Part shown: in pieces, positions 5,092 to 6,300 of the stretch
Position numbering within the stretch: position 1 is the stretch's first letter
Layout of the letters: the number at the start of each line of letters is the position of its first letter
Assembly (NCBI GenBank): GCA_002359085.1
Contig: DEQB01000097.1
Coordinates: 1 to 6,300, forward strand
Length of the DNA stretch: 6,300 nucleotides
Direction of reading: 5' to 3'
Source of the DNA: Erysipelothrix sp. UBA3377
GTDB lineage: Bacteria; Bacillota_I; Bacilli_A; Erysipelotrichales; Erysipelotrichaceae
The notes under the pieces: model-generated
What the model saw: the letters and a program-made list of their open reading frames with translations, nothing else
Database searches by the model: none
What the model was told of the DNA's origin: nothing
Program-made: the position numbers and the translations under genes

Positions 5092-5873
5092 TTAAATATT
5101 CTTTGGTATCAACCAATCACTTTCAGGCTTCATAGCGAGTCTGGCTTGCATATAAGCCATTTCTAAAGTCAAAATAGTATTTGCTCTATATTGATTATTA
5201 ATTTTTTCTACAGCAAGTGCAAATTTTTCCGTAAACAAATCAATTGATATTAAATACATTGTTTTTCCGAAATATAGTTGCGGTACTATCAACCGGATAT
5301 TTCTTATTATTTTTTTTAGAGAAACGTCAATAGCACCATTTACTATTAACCTTAAAGTGTCCTTATCAAGAGATTTCAGTTTTTCAGGAAGTCGTTCATA
5401 ATTGTCATCAATAATATGATCAAGTTCTTTTCTTAACTCTAAGTCACAATCGTAATATGCATCAGATGGATTTTCAAAAATTGTTACAAATTCAGGAAGC
5501 TTTGTAAAGTTATTCATTAGTAGTCTATCAGAATCCTTATAGAACCCCTTTAAATACCAGTATTGTTTTGTATTTTCGTCTGCGTTTTGATAGAACATCC
5601 CGTAAATATCTTGGCCGTTTAAGGTCAAAAGCCCTGTATTAAAAACTGCTGCATTTTTATCAGAATTCTCGTAAACGAGACTTTGAGACATTGCGAGATC
5701 AAAAACTGAGAATATTTAATTGTAAATTAAGTCATTTGTTCTCATGATTGACCAATCTTCGGGTTCAGCCAACATCATTAAATCCCTTAATTTTCCATTG
5801 TATGAACTTCCTAAATTGCAAACCTTCTCATTGTGGGCATTCTCTCATCTGTATTCGCTAAATAATTTTGCAT
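5092..5873 (-). pseudogene. DUF3825-domain protein, disrupted by a frameshift and a nonsense codon
   Basis: The open 199 codons below 5691 are the C-terminal part of a DUF3825 domain, a family of unknown function, some members of which are linked to OST-HTH/LOTUS domains. Landmarks are AVFNTGLLT, DIYGMF, YWYLKGF, HIIDDNYERLP, VNGAID, IVPQLYFGKTMYL and a C-terminal ILTLEMAYMQARLAMKPESD stretch. The ATG at 5691 has no ribosome site. The real start is at 5873 (MQNYLANTDE), 5 nt after AGGAGGG. From there an AG repeat at about 5842-5845 shifts the frame (TAG at 5811-5813). In the corrected frame, NAHNEKVCNLGSSYNGKLRD and LMMLAEPEDWSIMRTNDLIYN continue to a TAA (5716-5718), where the family pattern suggests tyrosine, and then IFSVFDLAMSQS joins the open part. 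Repaired, it would have 259 residues. Sequencing error is an alternative, though two lesions make it less likely. Confidence 0.8.
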
Positions 5874-5878
5874 TAATT

Positions 5879-5885
5879 CCCTCCT
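5879..5885 (-). promoter_or_regulatory. Ribosome binding site marking the original DUF3825 start
   Basis: AGGAGGG on the minus strand, 5 nt before the ATG at 5873. This strong site, leading into a frame that stops after 20 codons, is the main evidence that the annotated remnant has lost its N-terminus. Confidence 0.7.
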
Positions 5886-5894
5886 ATTTTCTGA

Positions 5895-6059
5895 TTAAAT
5901 TATAGATTGAGAATTCCTTTGTATCCACTCAACCATAAGATATTTCAATGAATTGTTACTATTAGTTTGGTAAACCCCATATAAACGATGTATTTATCCC
6001 ATGCATGTGAACATACACTTTTTATTCACGAGTAATAGGATATACCTTCCCCTTACAAA
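5895..6059 (-). pseudogene. Reading-frame relic between tRNA-Pro and the DUF3825 gene, unidentified
   Basis: One minus-strand frame reads RYILLLVNKKCMFTCMG, a TAA at 5994-5996, then IHRLYGVYQTNSNNSLKYL and MVEWIQRNSQSII before a TAA at 5895-5897, 21 nt ahead of the DUF3825 start. The composition after the first stop looks protein-like and the spacing is operon-like, so this may be the C-terminal tail of a lost gene. No start codon with a ribosome site is visible and I cannot assign a family. Chance is a real alternative at this length. Confidence 0.22.
5899..5927 (-). promoter_or_regulatory. Candidate promoter of the DUF3825 gene
   Basis: TGGATA (5922-5927, four of six matches to TTGACA), 17-nt spacer, TATAAT (5899-5904) on the minus strand, just upstream of the ribosome site. 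It overlaps the end of the upstream relic frame. Confidence 0.45.
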
Positions 6060-6060
6060 C

Positions 6061-6080
6061 AAAAAAACCGCCTGAGCGGT
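6061..6080 (-). terminator. Terminator of tRNA-Pro
   Basis: On the minus strand ACCGC, loop TCAG, GCGGT, then seven T, 13 nt after the tRNA CCA end. Confidence 0.9.
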
Positions 6081-6093
6081 CTAAAATATCATA

Positions 6094-6170
6094 TGGTCGG
6101 GATAACAGGATTCGAACCTGCGGCCTCTTGCACCCCATGCAAGCGCGCTACCAAGCTGCGCCATATCCCG
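6094..6170 (-). tRNA. tRNA-Pro (anticodon GGG)
   Basis: A 77-nt cloverleaf. The acceptor CGGGATA pairs with TATCCCG. The D-stem is GCGC/GCGC around AGCTTGGTA. The anticodon stem is CTTGC/GCAAG with loop ATGGGGT, placing U at position 33 and GGG at 34-36. The variable loop is AGGCC, and the T-arm GCAGG-TTCGAAT-CCTGT has one G-U pair. Discriminator A is followed by an encoded CCA. It reads proline codons CCC and CCU. All stems are intact, so it should be functional. It is a single-gene unit with its own promoter and terminator. Confidence 0.96.
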
Positions 6171-6178
6171 GTTCATTA

Positions 6179-6207
6179 ATAATACCAAACTTTGACTCAT
6201 TCCACAA
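6179..6207 (-). promoter_or_regulatory. Promoter of tRNA-Pro
   Basis: TTGTGG (6202-6207), 17-nt spacer, TATTAT (6179-6184) on the minus strand, 8 nt before the first tRNA base, which is the expected position for a tRNA promoter. Confidence 0.6.
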
Positions 6208-6300
6208 GAGAAAACGAAGCCATTACCCTTTATAGTTAGGTGTACTGATATATTTTTAGTTTATTACAAACTTGGATTGCCTACTTACTTATTGTCTTTA
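6208..6300. other. No gene seen at the right edge
   Basis: AT-rich sequence with stops in all frames and no recognisable RNA, terminator or promoter. A plus-strand TTGACT at 6192 has no -10 box at a workable distance. Confidence 0.5.

Noticed and set aside
1..6300. CRISPR array, insertion sequence, or tandem repeat
   Set aside because: No regularly spaced direct repeats, no transposase or integrase frame, and no flanking target duplications were seen on either strand.

Overview
The window is AT-rich bacterial DNA that uses the standard code: TGA ends both the glycosyltransferase and the methionine sulfoxide reductase reading frames. Strong GGAGG-type ribosome sites, intrinsic terminators with U-tracts, a TagD cytidylyltransferase and a fused MsrA-MsrB point to a low-GC Gram-positive or a wall-less relative with the standard code (Erysipelotrichales, Acholeplasmatales or Izemoplasmatales type). 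The lineage is inferred from style and gene content only. Every gene I can support lies on the minus strand; the one plus-strand unit is a candidate small RNA.

In transcription order (right to left): a tRNA-Pro with anticodon GGG has its own promoter and terminator (about 6061-6207). Left of it are an unidentified reading-frame relic (about 5895-6059) and a DUF3825 gene (5092-5873). The DUF3825 gene is broken by a two-base frameshift and an in-frame TAA, so only its C-terminal 199 codons remain open. The gap 4784-5091 holds a plus-strand promoter, a hairpin and a terminator that together look like a roughly 90-nt small RNA. It also holds a minus-strand terminator immediately before the msrAB start.

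Next is a tight three-gene operon (2850-4777): MsrA-MsrB fusion, a 134-aa protein I do not recognise, and a DJ-1/PfpI-family protein. It ends in a strong hairpin terminator. The outer two genes suggest repair of oxidised or glycated protein, which makes the middle gene a candidate for the same job. The gap 2521-2849 carries the C-terminal end of a small or decayed membrane-protein frame and a second terminator.

The left part (1-2520) is a surface-polysaccharide operon with overlapping genes: a GT4 glycosyltransferase of the type with a DIFPQNAV motif, a CapF-type bifunctional reductase/cupin of UDP-L-FucNAc synthesis, and the start of tagD (CDP-glycerol synthesis), cut by the window edge. Together they suggest a cell-surface polymer with L-FucNAc and glycerol phosphate. 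Three genes (tagD, the DJ-1 gene and msrAB) have paired start codons, and ribosome-site spacing favours the second in each.
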